Under the pieces are notes generated by a model that was given only the letters and a program-made list of their open reading frames with translations, was not told the DNA's origin and did no database searches. Both the position numbers and the translations under genes were made by a program. A stretch of 13,023 nucleotides of DNA from UBA7328 sp002471345 (lineage in GTDB: Bacteria > Bacteroidota > Bacteroidia > Chitinophagales > Saprospiraceae), in assembly GCA_964011275.1 (NCBI GenBank), contig CAXGOB010000107.1, positions 1 through 13,023 of the forward strand. The letters run 5' to 3'. Shown piece by piece: positions 1 to 6,919 of the stretch (within the stretch, counting starts at the first letter, position 1; each line of letters begins with the position of its first letter).

Positions 1-776
1 ACATAGGCAGCTATGAAAGTATTTACATCATTCAAGCCATAGGCCATAAAAACATTTTGTAGCAATATTCTAAGCGATCTGACTTTGGCAATGTTCCCTA
101 AATAAGAATCACTAATATTTATTTCAAAAAACAGGGATTCGGCAATAGATTTTTTATCAGAATGCCTTTTGAGTTGGTTTCTTGTTTTGACCAGCATACT
201 TGACAATTCATTTACAGTTGAATCCTCATATGAGGCTGCTATTTTTACTAATCTGATTTGAGGAAAAAGACCTCTTCTTACTTCGATGATGTCTATGTCT
301 TTGATCATTTTTTGCTCATAAATAGCACCACTGATCTTATCTAGATCAAACCCTCTTCCTTCAGCATAAGTCAATAGCTTTTCTGTAAAGACTAACGAAT
401 CCATTCCTATGAGTTGGAATTCTGTGAAAATCCATTCTAAATGAATGTCTTTGAGTGCCTTATTGAAATCGAATCCGTTGTCATCATTAATGATAAAAGA
501 AAGAGATGTACACCCTTGCTTTAATGAAGCAAGAGCTTCTTTATTTGCTTCATTAGGATTTGGATTTGAAATTATTTGGTTGACAAGCCATGAGTTGGAT
601 TCCTTGGATATAGAAATTGGAAAATGTTTTGAAGTGAGGTCATCTGAATGATGAAAAGGTGAAAGGTCAATACCTTCAAATGAACTATCTAGGGCTTCAA
701 TAGACTTGCCTTTAAGATCAGATTCAACTTTATCTAGCCATTCTTTTTTGCTTATTGGATCAAATTCGTTGTACAT
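1..776 (-). CDS. mutA: Methylmalonyl-CoA mutase small (beta) subunit, 3' part missing
   Basis: I read 258 N-terminal residues on the minus strand from an ATG at 776; the gene leaves the window at base 1. The start MYNEFDPISKKEW, then DLKGK (20-24) and FEGIDLSPF (33-41), follows the usual opening of the small subunit of adenosylcobalamin-dependent methylmalonyl-CoA mutase. In the heterodimeric enzyme this subunit pairs with the catalytic large subunit MutB, which converts methylmalonyl-CoA to succinyl-CoA; the small subunit is generally regarded as non-catalytic. Full-length family members are well over 450 residues, so less than about half is visible. The frame is open with no stops. The start lies 8 bp after the stop of the biotin carrier gene, so the two are probably co-transcribed, fitting propionyl-CoA metabolism. 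The family call rests on remembered N-terminal signatures; the mutB gene would be expected just beyond the left edge. Confidence 0.82.
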   Translation of the reverse strand, partial: MYNEFDPISKKEWLDKVESDLKGKSIEALDSSFEGIDLSPFHHSDDLTSKHFPISISKESNSWLVNQIISNPNPNEANKEALASLKQGCTSLSFIINDDNGFDFNKALKDIHLEWIFTEFQLIGMDSLVFTEKLLTYAEGRGFDLDKISGAIYEQKMIKDIDIIEVRRGLFPQIRLVKIAASYEDSTVNELSSMLVKTRNQLKRHSDKKSIAESLFFEINISDSYLGNIAKVRSLRILLQNVFMAYGLNDVNTFIAAY

Positions 777-784
777 GGATATTA

Positions 785-1291
785 TTATTTCTCCATTTCG
801 ATTATAACCTGACCTTTCTCCACAGCATCTCCTTTCTTACTGATTACCTTTTGGACTTTGCCATCACCCGTAGCTTTGATTACATTTTCCATTTTCATTG
901 CTTCTAAAATAAGAATTGGATCACCTTTAGTCACATCATCACCCTCTTTAACTATAATCTCTAATATCAGACCTGGCATAGGTGCTGCAATATCTGTCAC
1001 TTTTTGATCGATGCTGACATCAAGTCCCATTTCTTCTAATAGGAGGTCGTACTCATCCTTAATATTTATGGAATAGGAATTTCCGTTGACAGATACTTTG
1101 AAAACTTTAGGAGAAATTTTATTTGATTCTATTATGATTTTATGAGAGGCATGATCTTGAAGAACGTGATATTCGTTTTTTTTGATAGATAAAATGTCGA
1201 TTTTTTCTACCATATCATGAGTTATTATTTCTTCATGATAAGCACTAGATACCTTAAATCGTTTTTCCTTCATACGATTACCATTTCTCAT
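785..1291 (-). CDS. Biotin carboxyl carrier protein of an acyl-CoA (probably propionyl-CoA) carboxylase
   Basis: This is a 168-residue protein. Its last 75 residues form a biotinyl/lipoyl-attachment domain with the signature ILEAMKMENVIKATG. The biotin-accepting Lys is residue 133, 35 residues from the C terminus, the normal spacing for biotin carriers. An Ala/Pro-rich hinge, AAPMPGLI, marks the start of the domain. The N-terminal ~90 residues are a poorly conserved domain typical of stand-alone carriers of acyl-CoA carboxylases and decarboxylases. Biotin on this protein would carry CO2 from the biotin carboxylase subunit to the carboxyltransferase. Neither partner is in the window, so the substrate is inferred from the adjacent mutA: propionyl-CoA to methylmalonyl-CoA. 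An in-frame ATG at 1273 (MKEKRF) is an equally possible start, six residues shorter; neither has a convincing ribosome binding site. A methylmalonyl-CoA or oxaloacetate decarboxylase carrier is the main alternative. Confidence 0.85.
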   Translation of the reverse strand: MRNGNRMKEKRFKVSSAYHEEIITHDMVEKIDILSIKKNEYHVLQDHASHKIIIESNKISPKVFKVSVNGNSYSINIKDEYDLLLEEMGLDVSIDQKVTDIAAPMPGLILEIIVKEGDDVTKGDPILILEAMKMENVIKATGDGKVQKVISKKGDAVEKGQVIIEMEK

Positions 1292-1479
1292 TTGATACCA
1301 TAAAGTTAATAGGTCTTGACTTATGACAGCTAAGCGTGACCAGAGATAAAATGAGGAGAATCTATTTCTATAAAAGTTTAACGCTGTATTGCGGAAGACT
1401 TAGTAAGCAAAATTGAGTAAAAGAGAATACAATAAGCAGGACCTTTTATAATTTGCGTAATTATATAAGATAGGAAATT
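1292..1479. other. Divergent intergenic region between the biotin carrier and thioesterase genes
   Basis: This 188-bp non-coding stretch must hold the start signals for both flanking genes. I could not place a convincing Bacteroidota promoter (TTG near -33, TAnnTTTG near -7) on either strand. Its only clear structure is the AT-rich inverted repeat listed separately at 1447-1465. Confidence 0.5.
1447..1465. promoter_or_regulatory. AT-rich inverted repeat upstream of the thioesterase gene
   Basis: TATAATT, a 5-nt spacer TGCGT, then AATTATA: perfect 7-bp arms, ending 14 bp before the ATG at 1480. The position would suit an operator or a promoter-overlapping site. Arms made only of A and T arise easily by chance in DNA this AT-rich, so the call is weak. 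Confidence 0.25.
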
Positions 1480-1920
1480 ATGATGAAGCAAGAATTAGAA
1501 AAATATCCGGTACTTATGGAGTTTGAGGTGTTGTGGGGGCAAATGGATGCGGCCAGACATGTGAACAATACCATTTACCTCCGATGGTGTGAATCTGTTA
1601 GGATCGCTTATTTCGAAGCTATGGGTATGGATGTCTCTTTCACAGGAATGGATGTAGGCCCAATTTTAGGCTGGCAAGATTGTAAATATATTTTTCCTTT
1701 GACTTACCCAGATACTGCAATTTGTGGAGCTCGTACCACAGAGATTGGCGATGATCGATTTATGATGGAATGTGTTGTTTATTCGAAAAAGCATGAAAGA
1801 ATAGCATCTGTATCTAAAAAAAGCATAATTCCATATAGCTATAAAGACCTAAGGAAGGTTGCCATGCCTGCTCACTGGGAAATCGAAATGAAAAAACTTC
1901 AAAACAATAAAATAGGTTAG
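1480..1920 (+). CDS. Acyl-CoA thioesterase of the 4-hydroxybenzoyl-CoA thioesterase (hotdog) family
   Basis: A single hotdog-fold domain fills the 146 residues. The segment WGQMDAARHVNNTIYLRW (19-36) is the family's N-terminal active-site motif; Asp23 lines up with the catalytic Asp of the YbgC/FcbC group, followed by the long helix ESVRIAYFEAMG. Members hydrolyse acyl-CoA thioesters to free acid and CoA in the cytoplasm; the specific substrate cannot be read from sequence. The start is either of two adjacent ATGs (1480 or 1483); AGGA at 1473-1476 precedes them. The protein has no signal peptide. It stands alone between a divergent gene and a 143-bp gap before the regulator. Divergence from the propionyl-CoA genes hints at acyl-CoA metabolism in common, but that is inference only. 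Confidence 0.85.
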   Translation: MMKQELEKYPVLMEFEVLWGQMDAARHVNNTIYLRWCESVRIAYFEAMGMDVSFTGMDVGPILGWQDCKYIFPLTYPDTAICGARTTEIGDDRFMMECVVYSKKHERIASVSKKSIIPYSYKDLRKVAMPAHWEIEMKKLQNNKIG

Positions 1921-1932
1921 TCTATTATTTTT
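1911..1932 (+). terminator. Possible weak AT-rich terminator after the thioesterase gene
   Basis: AATAG (1911-1915) and CTATT (1922-1926) can pair around a 6-nt loop that contains the stop codon, followed by ATTTTT. The stem is only five AT-rich pairs, so intrinsic termination would be inefficient. Confidence 0.25.
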
Positions 1933-1959
1933 CTAAATATTTCATTCTAAGATTATTTG

Positions 1960-1973
1960 AAATTGATCAATTT
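1960..1973. promoter_or_regulatory. 14-bp perfect palindrome in the gap before the Crp/Fnr gene
   Basis: AAATTGATCAATTT is self-complementary over all 14 bp, with a TTGATCAA core. It lies 90 bp upstream of the regulator's start and 40 bp after the thioesterase stop. It could be a second protein-binding site beside the palindrome at 2010-2028, but it differs from the spaced FNR (TTGAT-N4-ATCAA) and CRP boxes. A chance palindrome is possible. Confidence 0.2.
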
Positions 1974-2009
1974 TGAACCAATTAAGCTTTTAAAGTGAGA
2001 ATACTATGG

Positions 2010-2028
2010 TTTGACTCAGCGAGTCAAA
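2010..2028. promoter_or_regulatory. Perfect inverted repeat upstream of the Crp/Fnr regulator, candidate operator
   Basis: TTTGACTC and GAGTCAAA form perfect 8-bp arms around a 3-nt spacer (AGC), ending 35 bp before the ATG at 2064. There is no following T-run, so a terminator is unlikely. The size and two-fold symmetry suit a dimeric regulator such as the adjacent Crp/Fnr protein, which would make it an autoregulatory site; this link is inferred from position. The left arm starts with TTTG, like a Bacteroidota -33 element. Confidence 0.45.
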
Positions 2029-2063
2029 TAATGTTATTATATTGATAATTAACTTGGTTAAAG

Positions 2064-2642
2064 ATGGAGTCATTAAGAGAAAAGTTACTTACATATTGTC
2101 ACTTGACTGATGAGGATTTGGAACTTGTTATCACGTCTTTCGATACTATCAAATTAGAATCAGGAGAGAAATTGTTTGCTGAAGGTGATGTGGTTCAGGC
2201 CTTTTATTTTATCCTTTCTGGGGTGCTGGTCTATTCTAGTGTAATTGATGGAAATGACTCTGTAATTGAATTCTATTCAGATGGAGAGATGAACACTGAC
2301 TTTTACAGTTATTCAAAAGGAAAACCAACAGTTTGTTCAGCAGAAGCAGAAGAGGTTACTACAGTTTTAACTGTGACCAAAGACAAACTAGAAAAACTAT
2401 ACGATTCCTCAATGTCTCTACAAAAATTTGGAAGAAAATTCATGGAGAATTATCATTTGGACATTCTTCGAAGAAATTATGAGAAGCAGATTTTTAGCAA
2501 TGAGGAGAGGTACAAACGGTTTCTTGACAAACGATATGAATTAAGTCAAAGAGTGCCCCAATATAAAATTGCTTCATATCTCAATATTACTCCAGTAGGA
2601 CTTTCCAAGATTAGGAAAAGAATGTTTAATAAGCGGAAGTGA
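2064..2642 (+). CDS. Crp/Fnr-family transcriptional regulator
   Basis: The 192-residue protein has a cyclic-nucleotide-binding-type beta-barrel at about 15-115 (LESGEKLFAEGDVVQAFYFI at 31-50, GEMNTDFYSYSKGKP at 74-88) and a C-terminal winged helix-turn-helix (IASYLNITPVGLSKIRKRM, 169-187). This layout is that of the Bacteroidota branch of Crp/Fnr regulators. The phosphate-binding cassette does not show the Arg-Ser of true cAMP-binding CRP: the equivalent stretch after GEMN reads KPTVCS (87-92). No N-terminal Cys cluster for an FNR iron-sulfur centre is visible. The effector is therefore unknown, and the protein may work without cAMP. It sits 64 bp upstream of the GH13 hydrolase gene in the same direction, and a perfect inverted repeat lies just upstream of its own start, so control of itself and its neighbour is plausible but unproven. 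Confidence 0.88.
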   Translation: MESLREKLLTYCHLTDEDLELVITSFDTIKLESGEKLFAEGDVVQAFYFILSGVLVYSSVIDGNDSVIEFYSDGEMNTDFYSYSKGKPTVCSAEAEEVTTVLTVTKDKLEKLYDSSMSLQKFGRKFMENYHLDILRRNYEKQIFSNEERYKRFLDKRYELSQRVPQYKIASYLNITPVGLSKIRKRMFNKRK

Positions 2643-2706
2643 AAAATGGATTCGTTAATATTCTGGTTTAACAAGGCTCAATCAGAAAAAATAAATACAG
2701 TAAGGG

Positions 2707-4560
2707 ATGATTAAATCTTTTTGGCTTTTCATAATGTTGTTTGTTCTAAATTTGAATTTATTATCGCAAACGGTTGACATTCAGCATGTTGAACCTCCAT
2801 TTTGGTGGACCGGAATGGCTAATGATCAGTTACAAATCATGATTCATGGCGAGAACATTTCATCGTATAGACCCCAAATTGATTCTGACATAGTAGTTCT
2901 AAAAAGTACTCATATCGGTGAAAGCCCCAACTACCTATTCATCGATGTAGAAATTCTATCCGATGGTGAGGCAGGAGTGATAAATATTGATTTTTATAAA
3001 GATGGCATACAAAGATTCTCAAATAGGTATGAATTAAAAGAAAGAAAGCAAGGTGGAGAGGAGGTCAAAGGATTTGATCAATCCGATGTAATGTATCTGA
3101 TCACTCCGGATAGATATGCTAATGGTGATACACAAAATGATGAAATTGAGGGTATGAAAGAATCTCTGAATAGAGGAGCTGAATATGGAAGACATGGAGG
3201 AGACATAAAGGGCATCATAGATCGATTGAATTACATAAATGACATGGGGTTCACTGCAATCTGGCTGAACCCATTGTTAGAAAATGATCAGGATGAATGG
3301 TCCTATCATGGCTATGCTACTACTGACTATTATAAAGTCGATTCAAGATTTGGGACGAATGAAGATTATTTGAAATTATGTCAGAAATCTAGAGAAAAAG
3401 GTATTGGAGTTATTATGGATATAATTGTGAATCATTGTGGATCTCATCACTGGTGGATGAAAGATCCTCCTTTCTACAATTGGATAAATAGACAAGACCT
3501 TCCTTATCAGGAAACAAATCATAGAAAAACTACACTTCTTGATCCTCATGTATCTAAAAGAGACAGAGATATAATGGTAAATGGGTGGTTTGTACCTGCT
3601 ATGCCTGATCTTAATCAAAGAAATTCATTCATGTCTACTTATCTGATTCAAAATTCTATTTGGTGGATCGAGTATTTAGGATTGGCAGGAATAAGGCAAG
3701 ACACCTATTCCTATCCTTTCAGAGAATTCATGACGGATTGGACTTGTGCTATCATGAATGAATATCCAAATTTTAATATAGTGGGCGAAGAATGGACTGA
3801 TAATCAAAATATTATAGCTTATTGGCAAAGAGATAAGGTGAATCATGATGGATATACATCATGTCTCCCAAGCCAGATGGATTTTCCACTTACCATGGCT
3901 CTGCATAAAGGGATGAATGAAGAGGAAGGTTGGGGCACGGGACTTATGAGATTATATGATGCTCTTTCTAATGATTTTATTTATGCTCATGCTGATGATT
4001 TGGTCATATTTCCTGATAATCATGACATGAGCCGAATCTTCACACAAGTCAATGAAAATATTGATCTTTTCAACAATTCAATAGCCTTTATGCTCACCAC
4101 AAGAGGAACTCCTCAATTGTATTATGGTACAGAGATACTGATGTCAAACAAAGGCACTGATAGTCACGGAATTATCAGAAGTGATTTTCCAGGTGGATGG
4201 AAAGGAGACGAGAGTGATGCTACTACAGGGAAAAATATTAACGATGATGCAATTGCGGCTCAGTTGTTTATTAAAAAGCTATTGAACTGGAGAAAAGATC
4301 AAAAAGTAATTCATTATGGAAAATTGGTGCATTTTGTTCCAGATCAGGGTACATATGTGTATTTCAGATATAATGAAGATGAAAAAGTCATGATTGTATT
4401 AAATAAGAATAAGGAGGATAGTTCATTGGAATTGTCAAGATTTAGCGAGATTCTTTCATTGGGCGAAAAAGGCAGAGAAGTAATCAGTGATCAACCCATT
4501 GACATTGGAACGTCGCTACAACTTAAAGCAATGACCCCTATGATTATAGAGTTTGACTAA
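2707..4560 (+). CDS. Exported GH13 alpha-glucan hydrolase (neopullulanase/cyclomaltodextrinase type, SusA-like)
   Basis: A 617-residue secreted glycosidase. Residues 1-21 are a type I signal peptide, probably cut near LLSQ-T. An N-terminal beta-sandwich of the cyclomaltodextrinase type follows (VEPPFWWTGM near 28-37), then the (beta/alpha)8 GH13 barrel from about 125 to 525, and a C-terminal beta domain. All four GH13 regions are intact: DIIVNH (238-243), GIRQDTYSY with the nucleophile Asp332, VGEEW with the acid/base Glu361, and PDNHD ending at Asp440. The SYHGYATTDYY segment (199-209) matches the substrate-site loop of this group. Such enzymes cut alpha-1,4 (sometimes alpha-1,6) links in starch, pullulan or cyclodextrins, here probably in the periplasm. 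No susC/susD pair is in the window, so this is not a visible starch locus. AAGGG precedes the ATG. GNAT and pentapeptide genes follow 14 bp downstream. The exact substrate preference is not decidable here. Confidence 0.9.
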   Translation: MIKSFWLFIMLFVLNLNLLSQTVDIQHVEPPFWWTGMANDQLQIMIHGENISSYRPQIDSDIVVLKSTHIGESPNYLFIDVEILSDGEAGVINIDFYKDGIQRFSNRYELKERKQGGEEVKGFDQSDVMYLITPDRYANGDTQNDEIEGMKESLNRGAEYGRHGGDIKGIIDRLNYINDMGFTAIWLNPLLENDQDEWSYHGYATTDYYKVDSRFGTNEDYLKLCQKSREKGIGVIMDIIVNHCGSHHWWMKDPPFYNWINRQDLPYQETNHRKTTLLDPHVSKRDRDIMVNGWFVPAMPDLNQRNSFMSTYLIQNSIWWIEYLGLAGIRQDTYSYPFREFMTDWTCAIMNEYPNFNIVGEEWTDNQNIIAYWQRDKVNHDGYTSCLPSQMDFPLTMALHKGMNEEEGWGTGLMRLYDALSNDFIYAHADDLVIFPDNHDMSRIFTQVNENIDLFNNSIAFMLTTRGTPQLYYGTEILMSNKGTDSHGIIRSDFPGGWKGDESDATTGKNINDDAIAAQLFIKKLLNWRKDQKVIHYGKLVHFVPDQGTYVYFRYNEDEKVMIVLNKNKEDSSLELSRFSEILSLGEKGREVISDQPIDIGTSLQLKAMTPMIIEFD

Positions 4561-4574
4561 TATATTTTTGATAA

Positions 4575-5096
4575 ATGAGTAATCTACAGCGTTTATTAGA
4601 AAGCGATATTATGAAAATGCATCCTTTAAATGAGGATCATAGGAATGTATTATATCAAGCTGCTTCCGACCCTTTGGTTTGGGCTCAACATCCCAAACAT
4701 GATAGGTGGAAAAGAGAAGTGTTTGACGATTTCTTTGATGTTGCATTAAAAAATAATTTGGCCTTCGCCACTGAGGATAAAAGTAGCGGTGAAATAATAG
4801 GATCTTCTAGATACAAGCTTCATAATGTAGTCGATTCTGCCGTTGAGATAGGTTGGACATTTTTAGCACGAAGTCACTGGGGGGGCAAATGGAATGCTGA
4901 AATGAAGCACCTGATGATTACAAATGCACATGAATCTTATAAAGATGTTCTACTATGCATTGATGCAGATAACATAAGGTCAGCTCGTGCAGCTGAAAAG
5001 ATAGGTGCAGAGCTTATTACAGATTCTGAAGACCCATTATTTGACAAAAGACTCAATTATTTGACCTATAAAGTATCAAAAAGAATCAAGCAATGA
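4575..5096 (+). CDS. GNAT-family N-acetyltransferase (RimJ/RimL-like)
   Basis: One GNAT domain covers the 173 residues. The diagnostic part is the beta-4/acetyl-CoA-binding region, EIGWTFLARSHWGGKWNAEM (91-110), followed by beta-5 and the helix DADNIRSARAAEKIGAELI (130-148), which is standard for proteins that acetylate amino groups of proteins or small molecules using acetyl-CoA. The acceptor is unknown. The protein is cytoplasmic, with no signal peptide. The start is 14 bp after the GH13 stop, and its TGA overlaps the ATG of the next gene by 4 bp (ATGA), so the two downstream genes are probably translationally coupled. Its functional link to an exported amylase is unclear; a shared transcript may be coincidental. 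Confidence 0.83.
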   Translation: MSNLQRLLESDIMKMHPLNEDHRNVLYQAASDPLVWAQHPKHDRWKREVFDDFFDVALKNNLAFATEDKSSGEIIGSSRYKLHNVVDSAVEIGWTFLARSHWGGKWNAEMKHLMITNAHESYKDVLLCIDADNIRSARAAEKIGAELITDSEDPLFDKRLNYLTYKVSKRIKQ

Positions 5097-5665
5097 ATGA
5101 AACTCATCAGAACGTAATATTTGATGGTGATCAATTCACAGGTTATAATTTTTTCAATGACATATATGAGCGATGTCACTTTAAAGAATGCCAATTTATA
5201 AAGACTGATTTATCCAATTGTAAATTTATAGAATGTACATTTCAACTTTGCGAATTGTCCATGACATCTCTCAAAGGAGCATCTTTTCAAGATGCAAGAT
5301 TTGATGAATGTAAACTAATTGGACTTCATTTTGAAGATTGCTCCGATTTTGGCTTAGATATGAGTTTTGACAATTGCACTATGAACTATTCTAGTTTCAT
5401 TCAGATGAAGTTGAAAAAGTTTGAATTTAGTGATTGTATTCTTCAAGAAGTAGATTTTACGGAGACGGACTTGAGTGAAGTTTCATTTGATAAATGTGAT
5501 TTTTATCGCGCTATTTTCGATGGTACTGATTTGTGTAAAACTGATTTCAGATCCGCATATAATTACAATATTGATCCTAGAGAAAATAGAATTAAAGGAG
5601 CTCAATTCAGCTTTCCAGAAGCAAAAGGGCTTTTATCTGCATTTGAAATAGAAATAGATTCTTGA
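5093..5665 (+). CDS. Pentapeptide-repeat protein, Qnr/McbG-like in layout
   Basis: Of 190 residues, roughly 10-155 consist of five-residue repeats with F or L at the centre (for example CHFKECQFIKTDLSNCKF, SFDKCDFYRAIFDGTDL), which predicts a right-handed quadrilateral beta-helix. A non-repeat tail follows, NYNIDPRENRIKGAQF, then FPEAKGLLSAFEIEI at the end. This length and tail resemble the group containing Qnr and McbG, DNA-mimicking proteins that protect DNA gyrase and topoisomerase IV, but many relatives have no known target. The repeats are unusually Cys-rich (about a dozen, often as FxxC), pointing to a reducing cytoplasmic location. The ATG overlaps the stop of the GNAT gene. I am confident of the fold class and unsure of the function. 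Confidence 0.85.
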   Translation: MNETHQNVIFDGDQFTGYNFFNDIYERCHFKECQFIKTDLSNCKFIECTFQLCELSMTSLKGASFQDARFDECKLIGLHFEDCSDFGLDMSFDNCTMNYSSFIQMKLKKFEFSDCILQEVDFTETDLSEVSFDKCDFYRAIFDGTDLCKTDFRSAYNYNIDPRENRIKGAQFSFPEAKGLLSAFEIEIDS

Positions 5666-5693
5666 GTGAATGATTCTAGAATAGGAAAGCTGT

Positions 5694-5709
5694 GAACCTT
5701 GTAGGGTTC
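5694..5709 (+). terminator. Small hairpin after the pentapeptide gene
   Basis: GAACC (5694-5698) pairs with GGTTC (5705-5709) around TTGTAG, 28 bp after the stop at 5665. There is no T-run after it, so it is at best a weak or factor-assisted terminator, or an RNA-stabilising 3' hairpin. Confidence 0.25.
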
Positions 5710-5746
5710 TCGTTGAATTTGTTGAGAGTTATTTCAATTAGTAGAC

Positions 5747-5775
5747 AAAAACCGTGTTTAAGAGGCCTGGTTTTT
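5747..5775. terminator. Hairpin with A-run/T-run arms before the TerB-like gene
   Basis: AAAAACC (5747-5753) and GGTTTTT (5769-5775) are perfectly complementary 7-bp arms around a 15-nt loop that itself contains the palindrome AGGCCT. The 3' arm ends in five T, giving the look of a bidirectional intrinsic terminator closing the Crp-GH13-GNAT-pentapeptide run. The large loop and short GC part make it weak. It overlaps the alternative TTG start of the next gene at 5774. Confidence 0.35.
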
Positions 5776-5806
5776 GAGTTTCAATAATAATGTCAAATCT
5801 AATCTT

Positions 5807-6232
5807 ATGAATTTCGGTGACGAAAATGATCTTTTAGCATATAGGAAGTACATCATTTCATTATTAGTTATACAAGCTAAAACAGATAATGAGTTTTCAA
5901 TAATTGAAAAAAAGTATCTGAAATATGCTGGTGGTCAAATGAAGCTCAATGATGAAGAAATAGCTGGAATAAGATTAAATCCAAGTCAATTTATTATTGC
6001 TCCTCCACCTGGTGAATCTCAGCGTATTACTATTTTGTACTATCTACTCTTCATGATGCGGGCAGATCAAAAAGTGACGATAGAGGAAGAAGAGTTATGT
6101 TATAAGGTCGGTCTACATTTAGGATTTAGAGAAGAGATGGTCAGAAACTTGATAGGTGTGATGAAGGAATATCTGCATAAGCAATTACCTCCAGATGCTA
6201 TGCTAAATGAAATAAAACCTTATTTGAATTGA
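5807..6232 (+). CDS. TerB-like (tellurite-resistance-type) small cytoplasmic protein
   Basis: The product is 141 residues from this ATG. It is all-helical and acidic, with the pattern of a TerB-like domain: ISLLVIQAKTDNEFSIIEKKYL in the first helices, then LYYLLFMMRADQKVTIEEEELC and the later VGLHLGF segment. The repeated 'AD/TDxxxxxxE' arrangement is like the paired acidic helix-loop-helix motifs that bind metal in TerB. Many such proteins occur in Bacteroidota with no known role; tellurite resistance should not be assumed because no other ter gene is present. A longer form could start at TTG 5774 (11 more residues), with AGAGG upstream, but that TTG lies inside the 3' arm of a hairpin and TTG starts are rare, so I prefer the ATG. 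Its stop directly abuts the stop of the convergent gene. Confidence 0.75.
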   Translation: MNFGDENDLLAYRKYIISLLVIQAKTDNEFSIIEKKYLKYAGGQMKLNDEEIAGIRLNPSQFIIAPPPGESQRITILYYLLFMMRADQKVTIEEEELCYKVGLHLGFREEMVRNLIGVMKEYLHKQLPPDAMLNEIKPYLN

Positions 6233-6919
6233 TTAATAAGTTGCGTTAGAAAGTAAATATCTACTTCCATCTTCTTGATATTCAAGACTTAGAGAACGCG
6301 TCACTATACTAAGAGCAATTTGTAAGTCATCTCTTGGAACAAAACCACTGAAAACTTTATTCAATTTAGCATCACCTTCTTCAAAACTGATACCGTATTG
6401 AGCAGCGATACATTCGAGCACAAATTTGATACTTGCTGAATTGAATACCCAATATTTATCATTGGTCATCTGTTCTACAGCTTTAGTGTTTGCATCTGCT
6501 AGGTTTTTGCCGTTATAAATGGCATACATCTTATCAGTCAATTCTTTGGCGGCTCCGCCATCTATATTCGATGTGTTCGCTTTTCCACTGATGACGAATA
6601 CATTCATTGTTGTTCGTCTACTATGTATTCTATATTCACCCGTTTCAGTCGATACAATTCCATTAGGGGTACTGATTTTAAAAGATCGTCCTGGTGTAAC
6701 ATTTAAAACCGCCTCTCCTTCTAAAACCATTTCTGAAGATGACAACGAGTATGATGCCTTTGAATCGGGCCCTAGTTTTACCTCTGTACCATTATTAAAA
6801 CTTATTTCTTGATACCCTCCACTTGGGGATCTCAACTCCTGTACCTTTTCAGAACAAGACACAAAAAAGCCAGAAAAAAGAAATAATACTGTAAAAACCT
6901 TGATCACATTCTGAGTCAT
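6233..6919 (-). CDS. FecR-like lipoprotein with FecR and DUF4974-type domains, no cytoplasmic anti-sigma domain
   Basis: Starting from the ATG at 6919 gives 228 residues with a lipoprotein signal peptide: hydrophobic VIKVFTVLFLFSGFFVS, then Cys22. AGGGG lies 1 bp before that ATG. A TTG at 6958 would add 13 residues that spoil the signal peptide. The mature part has a FecR-type beta domain (GTEVKLGPDSKASYS, LEGEAVLNVTPGRSFKI, VFVISGKA) and a C-terminal module (SIKFVLECIAAQYGISFEEG, GFVPRDDLQIALSIV) matching the DUF4974/STN-like module of Bacteroidota FecR proteins. Normal FecR proteins are single-pass inner-membrane anti-sigma factors with a cytoplasmic N terminus; this one lacks that part and no ECF sigma gene is nearby. 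It is thus likely a lipid-anchored envelope protein of unknown role. It lies 84 bp downstream of the NUDIX gene, possibly on the lysS transcript. Confidence 0.8.
   Translation of the reverse strand: MTQNVIKVFTVLFLFSGFFVSCSEKVQELRSPSGGYQEISFNNGTEVKLGPDSKASYSLSSSEMVLEGEAVLNVTPGRSFKISTPNGIVSTETGEYRIHSRRTTMNVFVISGKANTSNIDGGAAKELTDKMYAIYNGKNLADANTKAVEQMTNDKYWVFNSASIKFVLECIAAQYGISFEEGDAKLNKVFSGFVPRDDLQIALSIVTRSLSLEYQEDGSRYLLSNATY

Noticed and set aside
445..651. Plus-strand reading frame opposite the mutA gene
   Set aside because: The minus strand reads as continuous methylmalonyl-CoA mutase small subunit; the plus frame has no family features.
3376..3618. Minus-strand reading frame inside the GH13 gene
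   Set aside because: It is opposite intact catalytic-domain sequence and has no recognisable domain.
2707..4560. A Sus-type starch utilisation locus
   Set aside because: Only one GH13 gene is present; no susC/susD-like receptor pair or further glucanases occur in the window.
5774..6232. Tellurite-resistance function for the TerB-like protein
   Set aside because: Only the fold pattern is seen; no terA, terC, terD or terE genes accompany it, and most TerB-like proteins in this group are uncharacterised.
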